A stretch of DNA of 47,785 nt from an uncultured Prevotella sp. (GCA_946998205.1 CAMPYJ010000020.1:1-47785), one strand, 5' to 3'; shown: positions 18,665 to 28,452, numbered from the stretch's first letter. Notes: a model not told the origin generated them from the letters alone. Numbers and translations: made by a program.

Positions 18665-21600
18665 TTATTTAATCACTAACTTTTCCGTTCTAATGACATT
18701 TTTGTTTTGCATCTTTACAAGGTAAACACCACCTTGAAGCTCGTTTCGGCTAAGTGATGTTGGGTTTGTAAGATATTGTACCATCTTTCCGTCAACAGTG
18801 TAAATCCAAGCCTTCTCCACATTGGTAAAGAGAATGTCATTGCCATTTACTGTCACGTTAGAAGCGCCACCAGCAAACACGGTGTTGTCTACGCCATCAG
18901 TACCTGTCAATCCATCAGGCTGGTCAGCAATACCTTTGTCATGTTGTGTATCCACATATGTACGCTGTCCGTCTTTCTTACCTTGTATCTCTACATCAAA
19001 GTCGATGGTAAATCCTTTTGAAGTCAAGCCCGTTGGCAAGAAGGTTCCACCAAACCAAGCATCTGCAAACACAATACGCAAACGACTTGTACCTACGTGA
19101 GCATCTTGAGGTACTGTGAACTTAAATGTATAGCCGTTCGGATCCTGTATCTTAGGACTTGCTGTATATGCTCTACCAACAAAGAAGATACGCTCACCCA
19201 TTGGATCTACAGACGTTTTTCCGACTTCAATTTCAGACGGTTCACGCTTCACTGGATCTGGGTGGTTAAATGTACCACTGCCGTCTAAGTCTAACCAACC
19301 ACCTGCAAAGCACCACTTCAAACCATCACCCAAATCAGGAGCCTTAAAGGTCATCGTAATCTGTTGTCCTTGCTTGACAACCAACTTGTGGTCGCGAGCA
19401 TTTGCATACTGTGATTTATCGCGTGGCGATTCTGTTGCTGTATAGTTCAAATTTTTTACAGCACCAGTAGTTATAACGCTTGTCAAGAATCTTTGTTTTA
19501 CAGCTATCTCGAATCCATTTGCATTCGGATCAATCTTACTAATTCCATAAGTATCTGTTCCACCAACTGTTTCCTCTGGCAATTGAGAAGCGTCGGCACG
19601 CTTAATCTCTATCCATTCAACAGGAGAATAAGTCTTCAAGTCTGTTGATACAGAGCGAACACCGATAAATGGCTTTTCGTTGGCATCGGCAAATACGATG
19701 TTTGGAACGTAGGTACCCCACTGAGTGGTACGACCTACTTCTGAAATGCGACCGTCTTTACCATTCTTATACATAATCTCGAAGTGGTCGATGTTAGCAT
19801 CGCTGTTGTAAATCATGCCATAGTTCGCGCGCATGCCTTTAGAACAGTCAACATCCCAATACAGTTTTGCAGAAAGGCTCTTCCGCGACTCTTCCTTCAC
19901 CTCTACCATGAGATTCTTTACATTAGCAGGTGTAGCCTTCACGTCATCGTTGAGCTCGAGTTTTCCTACCAACACATTATACTTGTCTGTTACGTTCTTG
20001 GCGCGCAAACCAATTTGGGTAATGTGGTCGCCCACGCTAACAGGCAGACTCACCTTTTTCTCTTGCCATGTCTTGTCCTTGGTAGCGCCAAGAGCAACCT
20101 CTTTCCATTGATTGTTCACCTTGACAATCAGGTACAAGTTAGACTCGCCAGCTTCTTTTGTCTTCAAGGCAACTTTGGCAATAGGATTAGCCGCGCTCAC
20201 GTTAAGGTCGGTTCTAAACAGAACTACATCAACACCTGGTGCTGAAGACAGTCCTCTCAACTGCAAGCATGAGCCACCGTTATACGAGTCGATATGTGTA
20301 AATTCTGGCTGCAAAGCATTTGAGACAGTTAGCGTTCCTTCATTGCAAACCAGCCAGCGATAAGTAGGCACTACATCTTGGTTCGCCATGTTGTACCATG
20401 TACCAGCCGTTTTCTTACCTTTATAGTTGTAACGCTCTCCATTACCTAAGTTGAAGTGTGTCAAGAAAGGAAGATTTCCCTGTATCGCTGAACGCTCTGG
20501 AATGAACGAAGCCAAACCGCAGAATTCCTTCAATGCGTCCTCGCCTTCCCATTTATTTCCACTATTTTTAATAGCAGGACGATTCAACGGATTTCTGTTA
20601 CCGCCAGAGAAGCCACGCTCCAACAAGCGTTGATAGTTGTACTGTGCATTCAGAGCATCCGAGCCAGAGTTATAACTCCAGAAACGGCTGTCGCTATGCT
20701 CGCCCCAAAGACAGATACCAATTCGTTTCACAGTTTCGCTTGGTCTGTATTGGAAGCTGCCCGTGGCCCAATCGTAAGTTGATGTTTCGACCAATCCCTT
20801 CCAGTTGTGGTCCATACTAACAATCCAAGCACCTCCATAAAGGCCCTCTGCGGTTCCCATAGCCTTCTCAGCAGTTTGAACAGAGTATTCATAGCCACTG
20901 GTAGCAAAGTCACCATTGGAGTAATTAAGAAACAAATCAAAGGTTTTGCCTGTTTCCTTTTTTCCATATAAATAGTCAACTGCCGCATCCGTCAAACTTT
21001 GGCCTTGCGTATAAAGAGCTGCATGGAAGTTATTGAAGCCCATCTTCTTAGCCTCTTTATATAAAGCCTTATGGAAAGCTGTCACGTCAGGATTAGAGTA
21101 TGAGTTGTCCTCCCAGTTGTAGTTGATGCCATCAAAACCGAAGAATAACAAGCAATTCAACATGGGTTTGACATATTTATAATTACCGCTGACATCTTTA
21201 GTTGATAAGAATTGTACATATTCTGTATCATGCGATCCTGCTGTCCATCCTTCAAAAAACTTGATACCACTCATAATGTCGGTACCATTCTTGTGTGCCG
21301 CATCGGTCCATGCTCCAGGAGCTTGGAACAAACCATGGTTCCAAGAACCAAAGAGGTTGGTGTAGTTCCACATAGAGAACACATCATTGGCAAAGTTGGA
21401 CGATGGATAGCCACCGGTACCCTTACCCGAACCACTCGGAATATTCATGAACAGGTTGCGCTTCTCGTAAGTGTCTTTCACCAAACGGTCTTTGCGATCC
21501 AAGATGGTACGCTGTTTGACGTGCGAACGCACGAAAGCAATATCGGAGGCTTGAATACCTGCTGCAGCGAATTCTTCCTTAGTAGGATAGTTGCGACCAT

Positions 21601-21757
21601 TCTGCAAAGCCTTATCGAAAAGGTTCAGCAGAGTAACCTCATTAAATCCAGCGAAATCATAAATCGTGGATGTTGCCGTTGGCGACATGCCAGACTGCGC
21701 ATTTGCAGGTCCAGCTAAACAAGCCAAAAGCATCAGGGGTAAAAATCTTTTCTTCAT
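18665..21757 (-). CDS. Divergent GH85-type endo-beta-N-acetylglucosaminidase 3, type IX sorting domain
   Basis: 1030 aa with signal peptide (cut near A20). The barrel keeps the GH85 pair N214-x-E216 in DGINYNWED, the AHKNG segment before it and the post-barrel YNGGSCLQL motif. It differs from its two neighbours. The tyrosine after the catalytic pair lies in AALYTQGQ (Y249) rather than WYDGTND, and there is no LamG domain. The C-terminal part holds a GEVED-like beta domain (about 760-950, with GGWLDLDGSGTFN) and a type IX sorting domain ending EKLVIK. The expected role is cell-surface cleavage of N-glycans, with a substrate preference probably different from the other two. It is the first enzyme after susCD-A, 113 bp downstream, and probably shares their transcript with a hairpin in between. 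Confidence 0.82.
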   Translation of the reverse strand: MKKRFLPLMLLACLAGPANAQSGMSPTATSTIYDFAGFNEVTLLNLFDKALQNGRNYPTKEEFAAAGIQASDIAFVRSHVKQRTILDRKDRLVKDTYEKRNLFMNIPSGSGKGTGGYPSSNFANDVFSMWNYTNLFGSWNHGLFQAPGAWTDAAHKNGTDIMSGIKFFEGWTAGSHDTEYVQFLSTKDVSGNYKYVKPMLNCLLFFGFDGINYNWEDNSYSNPDVTAFHKALYKEAKKMGFNNFHAALYTQGQSLTDAAVDYLYGKKETGKTFDLFLNYSNGDFATSGYEYSVQTAEKAMGTAEGLYGGAWIVSMDHNWKGLVETSTYDWATGSFQYRPSETVKRIGICLWGEHSDSRFWSYNSGSDALNAQYNYQRLLERGFSGGNRNPLNRPAIKNSGNKWEGEDALKEFCGLASFIPERSAIQGNLPFLTHFNLGNGERYNYKGKKTAGTWYNMANQDVVPTYRWLVCNEGTLTVSNALQPEFTHIDSYNGGSCLQLRGLSSAPGVDVVLFRTDLNVSAANPIAKVALKTKEAGESNLYLIVKVNNQWKEVALGATKDKTWQEKKVSLPVSVGDHITQIGLRAKNVTDKYNVLVGKLELNDDVKATPANVKNLMVEVKEESRKSLSAKLYWDVDCSKGMRANYGMIYNSDANIDHFEIMYKNGKDGRISEVGRTTQWGTYVPNIVFADANEKPFIGVRSVSTDLKTYSPVEWIEIKRADASQLPEETVGGTDTYGISKIDPNANGFEIAVKQRFLTSVITTGAVKNLNYTATESPRDKSQYANARDHKLVVKQGQQITMTFKAPDLGDGLKWCFAGGWLDLDGSGTFNHPDPVKREPSEIEVGKTSVDPMGERIFFVGRAYTASPKIQDPNGYTFKFTVPQDAHVGTSRLRIVFADAWFGGTFLPTGLTSKGFTIDFDVEIQGKKDGQRTYVDTQHDKGIADQPDGLTGTDGVDNTVFAGGASNVTVNGNDILFTNVEKAWIYTVDGKMVQYLTNPTSLSRNELQGGVYLVKMQNKNVIRTEKLVIK

Positions 21758-21805
21758 AGATTTGGTTGTTTTATTGATTAAGTTATAAATATTAAATGAG
21801 TGATG

Positions 21806-21856
21806 AGGGGAACCGTCTGATCCTTGTCAGCGAACAGACGGTAGTTCCCTATCACT
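21806..21856 (-). promoter_or_regulatory. Hairpin between susD-A and GH85-3
   Basis: GGGAACCGTCTG and CAGACGGTAGTTCCC form an interrupted inverted repeat in the 113-bp gap. Its place just past the susD-A stop codon fits a 3' stabilising hairpin or attenuator that would let transporter and enzyme levels differ. No T run follows closely, so full termination is unlikely. Confidence 0.5.
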
Positions 21857-21870
21857 GTATTGTTCATTTG

Positions 21871-23673
21871 TTAAAAGTTTCCTTTACCTTTCACATCCCA
21901 CCACACACGCGTAGCTTGTTGGTCGGGACCGCCCAAGGCTTTCAGTCCAGTAGCCTGAATGTCTTTCAACGAAGCTTCATCGCTGTTGGGGAAGAGAATG
22001 CGCCGAACCAAATCACCGGGTTTCAAGCTTCCGTCGCCCTCCTCGACGTTAAGAACGGGGAACATCTTGGGGTAACCAGTGCGTCGCATTTCGCCCCATG
22101 CTTCCATGCTGTTAGGGAAGAGTGCAATGTATTTCTGCGTAATGATTTTCTCTAACTTCGTTTCCTTGTCATCGGCTTCATTCCATTTGACGCCAATCTT
22201 CGTCACGCCTTCCATATCTGGTGATGAACCTGTTGGGTCTTTATACGTATAAGCAACAGGCTTCTCCACACTTCCATATTGCGAAAGTACTGGTTTAAAG
22301 GAATTATAAAGGTCAGAGCCTGGTTCAAAGATGGAAGAATTTTCAATAGCTCTGGTATAGAACAATTCGGCTTTACCACCCATGTCCCATCCTCGTAAGG
22401 CACCTTCTGCACGCAGGAAGTCAATTTCTGCCCACTTAAAGAGGTACAAAGGAGCTTTCTCTATCAGCATCTTGTTGATTCGGCTGAACCCAATAAACTG
22501 GTTAGAACCGTAGGACTGACCTTTCCCCGTGTGTATGCCAGAGCGGATACCTACTTGGTCTGTTTCGGCTGGCAGGGTGACTCCTTGGTCATTGCTCAGG
22601 TTTCCACTATTCCGCATACAAAGGGAGAAACTGTATGGGTGTGTCAAACTCTTCAGCAGGCTAATGAACGAGGCACTAAAACGCATATCACTCCAGCTTT
22701 CAGAAATTTCTACTAAAGGATGTACGCCTCCATACTGGGAGGGGAAAAGTGCCACTTCATACTTCAAATCATCAATCACTCCACTCTTCACAGCCTCTTC
22801 TGCCCACTTTTGTGCCAACTGAGGCTCTGCCTTGACCATGTGCATCGCCATGCGCAACTTCAGCGAATTGGCAAAGCGAACCCATGTTTCCATGTTTTTA
22901 ACACCATTTGTTTTGTCTTGCGTTACCTCACTAAACTTGTTGACAATGTCCTTTACCTTGGCTTGATACCACGCAGGTTTGCTGTCAAAATAGCGTAGAC
23001 AATTAACAATGGTATCAATATTGGCTTCGGCACCTGTGTAGATAGTCTTCATGTCATCGTACTTGAAAGGTGGGTCTACCTTGTTCGCCTTGAAGTCATT
23101 ATAAGGAATGGTTCCATACATGTCAACATTCTCAATCGCTGCATAGTTGTACAACAACAAGGCTATCGCCTTCACTTCAGGAATGGAATCGGAAGATTTA
23201 TGATTCAGCAGCGGTGTCAAACTGGTACGTGCTCCCATAAACTGACCGTTAGGTCCAGCGATCCAATCCTGACTGGCATGATAGGAAGATATCAACTCAC
23301 TGGCAAAAGCGAAGTCAGAATGTGGAACAACACCATATTGTGCGTACACATCGGGCAACGTATAATAACGCTGGTAAGCATGGGAAACGGGATATTGTCC
23401 TTCTTTTCCACCGCGCATACAGTACTGAGCTGCCTTCAACATACCAAAATATTTATCCAAACTCTTGGCTGCTGCATCTACCTGCTCCTCTGTGTACAAC
23501 GCTTTATAGTTGATGAGATTTACAGAGTCTGCCTCACCCACGATGTCTCCCTCATCAATAGTGATGTCATTTGGTCGAAAATCATCGGTCGGCTCATCAA
23601 AATCCAAGCACGACTGCAGGGTCATGAACCCTGTAGTAAGTGCTGCTATTGCAATATATTGTATTCTTTTCAT
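21871..23673 (-). CDS. SusD/RagB-family glycan-binding lipoprotein (pair A)
   Basis: 600 aa. The lipoprotein signal ends LQSC with the lipidated cysteine at C22. SusD/RagB features include ENVDMYGTIPYND and the RRTGYPKMFPV stretch near the C-terminus. It should cap SusC-A on the outer membrane and bind the glycan to be imported. It follows susC-A after 15 bp and belongs to the same transcript as fecR and susC-A. Its paralogue at 5107-7038 is 43 residues longer, the extra residues lying mainly in mid-protein loops, where SusD proteins usually contact ligand. The two pairs may therefore take different glycans. Confidence 0.94.
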   Translation of the reverse strand: MKRIQYIAIAALTTGFMTLQSCLDFDEPTDDFRPNDITIDEGDIVGEADSVNLINYKALYTEEQVDAAAKSLDKYFGMLKAAQYCMRGGKEGQYPVSHAYQRYYTLPDVYAQYGVVPHSDFAFASELISSYHASQDWIAGPNGQFMGARTSLTPLLNHKSSDSIPEVKAIALLLYNYAAIENVDMYGTIPYNDFKANKVDPPFKYDDMKTIYTGAEANIDTIVNCLRYFDSKPAWYQAKVKDIVNKFSEVTQDKTNGVKNMETWVRFANSLKLRMAMHMVKAEPQLAQKWAEEAVKSGVIDDLKYEVALFPSQYGGVHPLVEISESWSDMRFSASFISLLKSLTHPYSFSLCMRNSGNLSNDQGVTLPAETDQVGIRSGIHTGKGQSYGSNQFIGFSRINKMLIEKAPLYLFKWAEIDFLRAEGALRGWDMGGKAELFYTRAIENSSIFEPGSDLYNSFKPVLSQYGSVEKPVAYTYKDPTGSSPDMEGVTKIGVKWNEADDKETKLEKIITQKYIALFPNSMEAWGEMRRTGYPKMFPVLNVEEGDGSLKPGDLVRRILFPNSDEASLKDIQATGLKALGGPDQQATRVWWDVKGKGNF

Positions 23674-23688
23674 TGTTTGAACGATTGT

Positions 23689-26600
23689 TTAGAATGTTAG
23701 TTTCATTGATAATCCATACGAGCGCGAAGAAGGCATGTTGAACATCTCGAACGCACCTAATCCGTTACCAGTTGACAAAGATACATCAGGATCAACGGGT
23801 GAATTCTTGTACAAGAAGAATAAGTTGCGTGCAATGAACGACACATTGAGGCTGGCATTGCTCTTAAAGAGATTTTGGAACGTATAGCCCATAGACAACT
23901 CGCGTAAGCGGAAGTTAGTGGCATCATAGATATACTCCAATGGACTCTTCTTCACACCACCGATACTTGTATAATAACTCTCAATGGGAACCAGTCGACC
24001 ACTACCATCTGGCAGGGGCATTGCCAGTTGTCCATTGGCTGTCAAGTTGTGTTGCTCGGCATACAAGCGTGCATCTGCGGTACGCTGTGACAATCCTAAG
24101 TTGTCAAGGTACGACTCGGTGAGCGAAATCACCTTACCGCCAATGCGACCATTGATGAGGAAGAACAACTGGAAGTTCTTATAGCTAAGGGTGTTGCTCC
24201 AACCCATTTGCCACTTGGAGTTCATGTTGCCAGCATATACCGTGTATTTTTTAGAAGCCTCAGACTCAAAGCTCAGTCTTCCGTCTTTCGTCGTAACGAG
24301 TGTTCCGTCGGCATTGCGTTTGTAATCGGTTACATACATGTCACCAATCGATCCGCCTTTCTTATATCTTACGCGCACCTCAGCCACATCTTGGAACACC
24401 AATTTCTCGGTGCCATCGGGGTTGTAGGTGGTCTCCATGATTTCGTTATCGTTGTACGACAGGTTGTAAGAAGTCTTCCAACGCCAGTCTTTTCCAAAGC
24501 GGAAGTTATAACCAAGGGTCGTCTCCACACCCATGTTTCTAATTTTTCCAGAGTTCATCGGTTCAATTTTTCCAGAAGCATTGGCTCCCTCCATATATTG
24601 ATCGGTAGAGAGGGCATGGTAGAACGTGAAGTCGAAGTCGAGACGACTGCCGAACCATGACGACTCAATACCTGTCTCGAATGAACGAGTTTTCTCGGGT
24701 TTAGGATTTTTGAATGACGAGTATGGTGACGGAGAGACAGCACCTGTGAACGTGTCACGCGATGATCTCGCCAGTACCTTGTTAGGAATAGAGTTACCTA
24801 CCTCTGAATAAGAAGCACGATATTTCAAGTAAGAAATCACCTCTGGCAGCTTGACCATAGAGCTAACAATGGCATTGGCACCAAAACCAAAGTAACCATA
24901 GCTTTCGGAAGTGCCACGATTCTTGAACTGTCTGAAGGCACGATACCAGTCCTGACGATAGGAAGCATCAAAGTATACCATATCTTTCCAGCCGAGTTGG
25001 GCGGTGAACAGGGCAGCCTTGTCCCAGTTGGTGCTTACCGAAGCACGTGTTTCACCAGCTGTGGCAGCATCGGTCTCAAAATAGTTCACGAGTTTAGAGA
25101 ATCTTATTTTGTTGCCATCCTTCGGTGTTGCAGTGGTATAAGTATTTTGGTACTTTGTTCTGATTAAGTGAGCCACCCATCCTGCCGTTGCCGATACACT
25201 CCATGTATCTGCAAATGTCTTGTTGTAAGACAGCAAGTAGTCGGTATAAATTTCCGAAGTACGGTCCAAAGTCTTTGAATAGATACCATAAGGCTCAATA
25301 CCTCCGGGGGTGAAGGTGGTAGCGTATCGTTTTCCGTCGTTGTCGTACTTGGTGTGGTCAATGCTAAGACGTGCTTGGAAATCCAACCCGTCATAAATGT
25401 CAATCTTACCACTCACCGTTCCAAACACACGGTCGGTGCGCTGCTTGGTACTATTCATGCGGGTAAGCCAGTAAGGGTTGTTCTGGCTCTTCTCCAAGTA
25501 TGCCCAGTCTTGCATCGGACCATTGAATGTCAAATCAGTAGTGGTAAGCTCGTAAATACTACCATTTTGCTGTACGTATGCAGGAACGTTCTTCGCCATC
25601 CACGTACCATTTTCACGATAGTAATGGTTGCGATAGTAATCCATGTCCAAGTTACGTGGCGCTGTGTACATGTGGTACACTGGATTCATCACCGTACCTC
25701 CACCAGGACGGTTGTTGGTAATGGTCTGGATATAGTTGATAGCAGTATTGATATGCAGACGTTTGAGGAAGTTGTACGACTGTCGGAAATTCACCGTATT
25801 ACGGTTGTATGAGTTGCTAACCAGCATACCGTTGGCGTGCGAGTTAGAGAAAGAGAAGTAACTTTGTATCTTCTCTGTACCTCCAGAAAACGATACCGAG
25901 TTGTTGATCGTGGTACCCGTACGATAGAAGTCGTCCAAGTCGTTCTTGGCAGCATTACGCAAATGAACGGTATTTAGAAAACCTGATTCGAATGGTGCAG
26001 AAGAGTCAAAGGACGATTGCAAAGTTAACTGGTCTGCAGGGCGGTTAGCCACCTTTTCTCCCCAGCTACCAATATCAAGTCCACCAGCTGCTTTGATGCG
26101 TGCACCATAAACGTTTTGTATCTCTGGTGTGAGCAGCGGCGTGTCGAAAGTAATGTTAGAAGTAACACTGACTGATAGCTTTCCTTGCTTTCCTTTCTTT
26201 GTCGTAATCATCACCACACCGTTAGCGGCAGCCGAACCGTAGAGAGCGGCAGCATTGGCACCCTTCAGTACGTTCATTGACTCAATATCGTCAGGGTTGA
26301 TCATCGACAAAGGGTCAGCACCTTCAGAAACACCTGCGTATTCGATGTTCGAACCATTGATTTGTCCACGCGTACCGTTGCTCATTGGAACTCCGTCCAA
26401 TACAATGAGTGGAGAGCTGTTTCCCAATACCGACTTGTTACCGCGGAGGATAATCTTGGACGCACCACCGGCTCCACCGGCACTTGGCGTGATAACGACG
26501 CCCGACACTTTACCTTCCAAAGAGTTCACTGCGTTGGGGTCTTGTACACGCATCAAGTCTTCTGCCTTTACCTGTTGTGTGGCATAAGTCAGCGATTTCT

Positions 26601-27222
26601 CCTTACGCTGAATACCCATGGCGGTCACCACCACCTCGTTGAGCATGCTGCTTTCTTCTTTCAACGTTACATTAATCCTGTTGTTATGTGCGACAATACT
26701 TTGAGGTGTATAACCGATGTAAGAAAATTCCAACGTTGGAGCTGTCTCCTTAGTCACCAACGAATACTTGCCATCGATGTCTGTCACTACACCTGCCTGT
26801 GCGTTCTTTATACGAACCGTCACCCCAATGAGAGGTTCTCCATGGGAATCAACGACAACACCTTGGATTTTTCGCGACTGCCCGATTGTATTTTGCGGTG
26901 TGGCTTTCGCTTTCTCATGTGCTCTGCTTCGACGATAAATGGTAATCATCTTGTCATCTATCGTATACGTTAAAGACGGGTCAAGCACTTTGTCGAGAAC
27001 CTTGCTGACCGGCTCGTTCGTGAACGATACTGAAATTTTCTTATTGACATCCACTTCGTTAACCTTGTAGATGACAGACATTTTGGTTTGTTCCTCCACC
27101 TCTTTCAGAACGGTCTTCAGGGGAGTTTTGCTAAATACCTTCGTAACCGTCTGAGAAAGTCCTCGGACAGGAAACAGAAGGAACACGGATAAAAGCGAAT
27201 AATAAAGGTACTTTCCTCTCAT
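23689..27222 (-). CDS. SusC/RagA-family transporter with STN signalling domain (pair A)
   Basis: 1177 aa. After a signal peptide (about 1-23) comes an STN domain (about 27-97, the secretin/TonB short N-terminal fold), then a carboxypeptidase-regulatory-like domain (118-188), NEVVVTAMG at 195-203, plug and barrel ending in phenylalanine (SMKLTF). The STN domain is what FecR-type anti-sigma factors contact, and fecR lies 100 bp upstream, so this transporter should both import glycan and report it. The paralogue susC-B lacks STN. The plug segments match closely between the two copies while the barrel loops differ, as expected after duplication followed by a change in ligand. No standard promoter was seen in the 100-bp gap to fecR. 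Confidence 0.95.
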   Translation of the reverse strand: MRGKYLYYSLLSVFLLFPVRGLSQTVTKVFSKTPLKTVLKEVEEQTKMSVIYKVNEVDVNKKISVSFTNEPVSKVLDKVLDPSLTYTIDDKMITIYRRSRAHEKAKATPQNTIGQSRKIQGVVVDSHGEPLIGVTVRIKNAQAGVVTDIDGKYSLVTKETAPTLEFSYIGYTPQSIVAHNNRINVTLKEESSMLNEVVVTAMGIQRKEKSLTYATQQVKAEDLMRVQDPNAVNSLEGKVSGVVITPSAGGAGGASKIILRGNKSVLGNSSPLIVLDGVPMSNGTRGQINGSNIEYAGVSEGADPLSMINPDDIESMNVLKGANAAALYGSAAANGVVMITTKKGKQGKLSVSVTSNITFDTPLLTPEIQNVYGARIKAAGGLDIGSWGEKVANRPADQLTLQSSFDSSAPFESGFLNTVHLRNAAKNDLDDFYRTGTTINNSVSFSGGTEKIQSYFSFSNSHANGMLVSNSYNRNTVNFRQSYNFLKRLHINTAINYIQTITNNRPGGGTVMNPVYHMYTAPRNLDMDYYRNHYYRENGTWMAKNVPAYVQQNGSIYELTTTDLTFNGPMQDWAYLEKSQNNPYWLTRMNSTKQRTDRVFGTVSGKIDIYDGLDFQARLSIDHTKYDNDGKRYATTFTPGGIEPYGIYSKTLDRTSEIYTDYLLSYNKTFADTWSVSATAGWVAHLIRTKYQNTYTTATPKDGNKIRFSKLVNYFETDAATAGETRASVSTNWDKAALFTAQLGWKDMVYFDASYRQDWYRAFRQFKNRGTSESYGYFGFGANAIVSSMVKLPEVISYLKYRASYSEVGNSIPNKVLARSSRDTFTGAVSPSPYSSFKNPKPEKTRSFETGIESSWFGSRLDFDFTFYHALSTDQYMEGANASGKIEPMNSGKIRNMGVETTLGYNFRFGKDWRWKTSYNLSYNDNEIMETTYNPDGTEKLVFQDVAEVRVRYKKGGSIGDMYVTDYKRNADGTLVTTKDGRLSFESEASKKYTVYAGNMNSKWQMGWSNTLSYKNFQLFFLINGRIGGKVISLTESYLDNLGLSQRTADARLYAEQHNLTANGQLAMPLPDGSGRLVPIESYYTSIGGVKKSPLEYIYDATNFRLRELSMGYTFQNLFKSNASLNVSFIARNLFFLYKNSPVDPDVSLSTGNGLGAFEMFNMPSSRSYGLSMKLTF

Positions 27223-27322
27223 GGTTGTAGTTTTTACTTTTCTGTTAGATTAGAGATAATATTATATAATCATGTATGTTTTTGTATGTTTTGATTCGGT
27301 TGCGGTTTCAGGCAGACGCACG

Positions 27323-28306
27323 CTAACGTCTCAGGATTTGCACATTCTTCCCATGCCTGACAATCCGTATAGGTATGATTCTCTGCAACCCCCGCATGAT
27401 GCCATCGAAATCCTCGCCGTTGTTCAGCGAGATGGCCAGCTGCTCATCACGCAAAGACGGCGACTGTACGCTGATGTTCATATCGAACCTGCGCGACAGC
27501 ACTTTCACAAGGTTGGCCAGGGTAATGCTCTCATACTCCGTATTGCCCTGAATCCAGGCACTGGCTTTGGCAGACACCTTAGTCTTGACCATTTTGCCTG
27601 AGGTGCAGTTCAGTGCGAGTTTCTCGCCCGGAACCATCATGACGCGCTCATGGCCGAGGTTTACCTGCACGCTTCCCTCTAACAAGGTTGTCGTGACGGT
27701 AGCGTCATCATCGTAGGCTGAGATGTTGAATTTGGTACCATGGACAATCACGTCATATCCCTTGGTTTTTACGGTGAACTTGGCTCCTTCATGCTTGGCT
27801 ACCTCAAAATAGGCCTCACCGTTGAGTTCAACGGTACGGTTGCCACCACCGAAAGAGGCCGGATAGCGCAAGTCTGACCCTGCGTTGAGCCACACCCGTG
27901 ACCCATCGGGCAACGCCACCTCGGCCTTGCCGCCAAGTGGGGCCATGCAGGCGTAGTATGTCTCGCGTCCAGAGCCGCGGCTGCTGAAGAAGTAGGTAAC
28001 GAGCGACGAAACCAAAACCAAAGCCACGGCAGCGGCGGCAAGCCTATAATACAGGCGCTTCCCGCGCGGCTTCATGCAGACAGGACTGCTGCCGAGAATA
28101 CGGCACCAGACGTTTCGCCATTCCCGCTCAACCGCAGCCGACGGAACGTGAACGCCACTCCACGCCTGCTCCATCGCATCGAAGCGCGCGCGGCACTCAT
28201 CATCCTCACGAAGAATGACAAACAGCATCTGCTCTTCATCATACGAAAGCGTACCCTCGAAGAAACCCTGGGCCAGCTTTGCCAATAGGTCGTCTGTATT
28301 TTGCAT
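27323..28306 (-). CDS. FecR-type anti-sigma factor
   Basis: 327 aa from the chosen start. A Met 14 codons upstream (28348) is open, but MQNTDDLLAKLAQGFF gives the usual start of this family's cytoplasmic part. About 85 residues of sigma-binding region are followed by one membrane segment (about 88-108, AAAAVALVLVSSLVTYFF), a periplasmic FecR domain (about 113-215, with LPDGSRVWLNAGS and GTKFNISAY) and a C-terminal DUF4974-like, STN-contacting domain. It would hold the ECF sigma at 28453-29091 inactive until SusC-A, bound to substrate, signals through its STN domain. It lies back to back with the sigma gene and upstream of susC-A, the usual Bacteroidetes arrangement for host-glycan loci. Confidence 0.93.
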   Translation of the reverse strand: MQNTDDLLAKLAQGFFEGTLSYDEEQMLFVILREDDECRARFDAMEQAWSGVHVPSAAVEREWRNVWCRILGSSPVCMKPRGKRLYYRLAAAAVALVLVSSLVTYFFSSRGSGRETYYACMAPLGGKAEVALPDGSRVWLNAGSDLRYPASFGGGNRTVELNGEAYFEVAKHEGAKFTVKTKGYDVIVHGTKFNISAYDDDATVTTTLLEGSVQVNLGHERVMMVPGEKLALNCTSGKMVKTKVSAKASAWIQGNTEYESITLANLVKVLSRRFDMNISVQSPSLRDEQLAISLNNGEDFDGIMRGLQRIIPIRIVRHGKNVQILRR

Positions 28307-28401
28307 GTATGTTTTACAATAGTCTTCATCAATATAACACCTGACCACGACCTTACCCTAAACAAAACCTCAAGTAAATTGCATTTTATTTTTCATATTC
28401 G

Positions 28402-28433
28402 TTTGTTATTTATGCAGACATTTTCTATCTTTG
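28402..28433 (+). promoter_or_regulatory. Promoter of the ECF sigma gene
   Basis: TTTG at 28402-28405 and TATCTTTG at 28426-28433 are separated by 20 bp, a full match to the Bacteroidetes housekeeping promoter. Transcription would start near 28440, leaving a very short leader before the start codon at 28453. The sigma gene therefore appears to be driven by the primary sigma factor rather than by itself. Confidence 0.75.
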
Positions 28434-28452
28434 TACCATACGTTCGTGCGAA

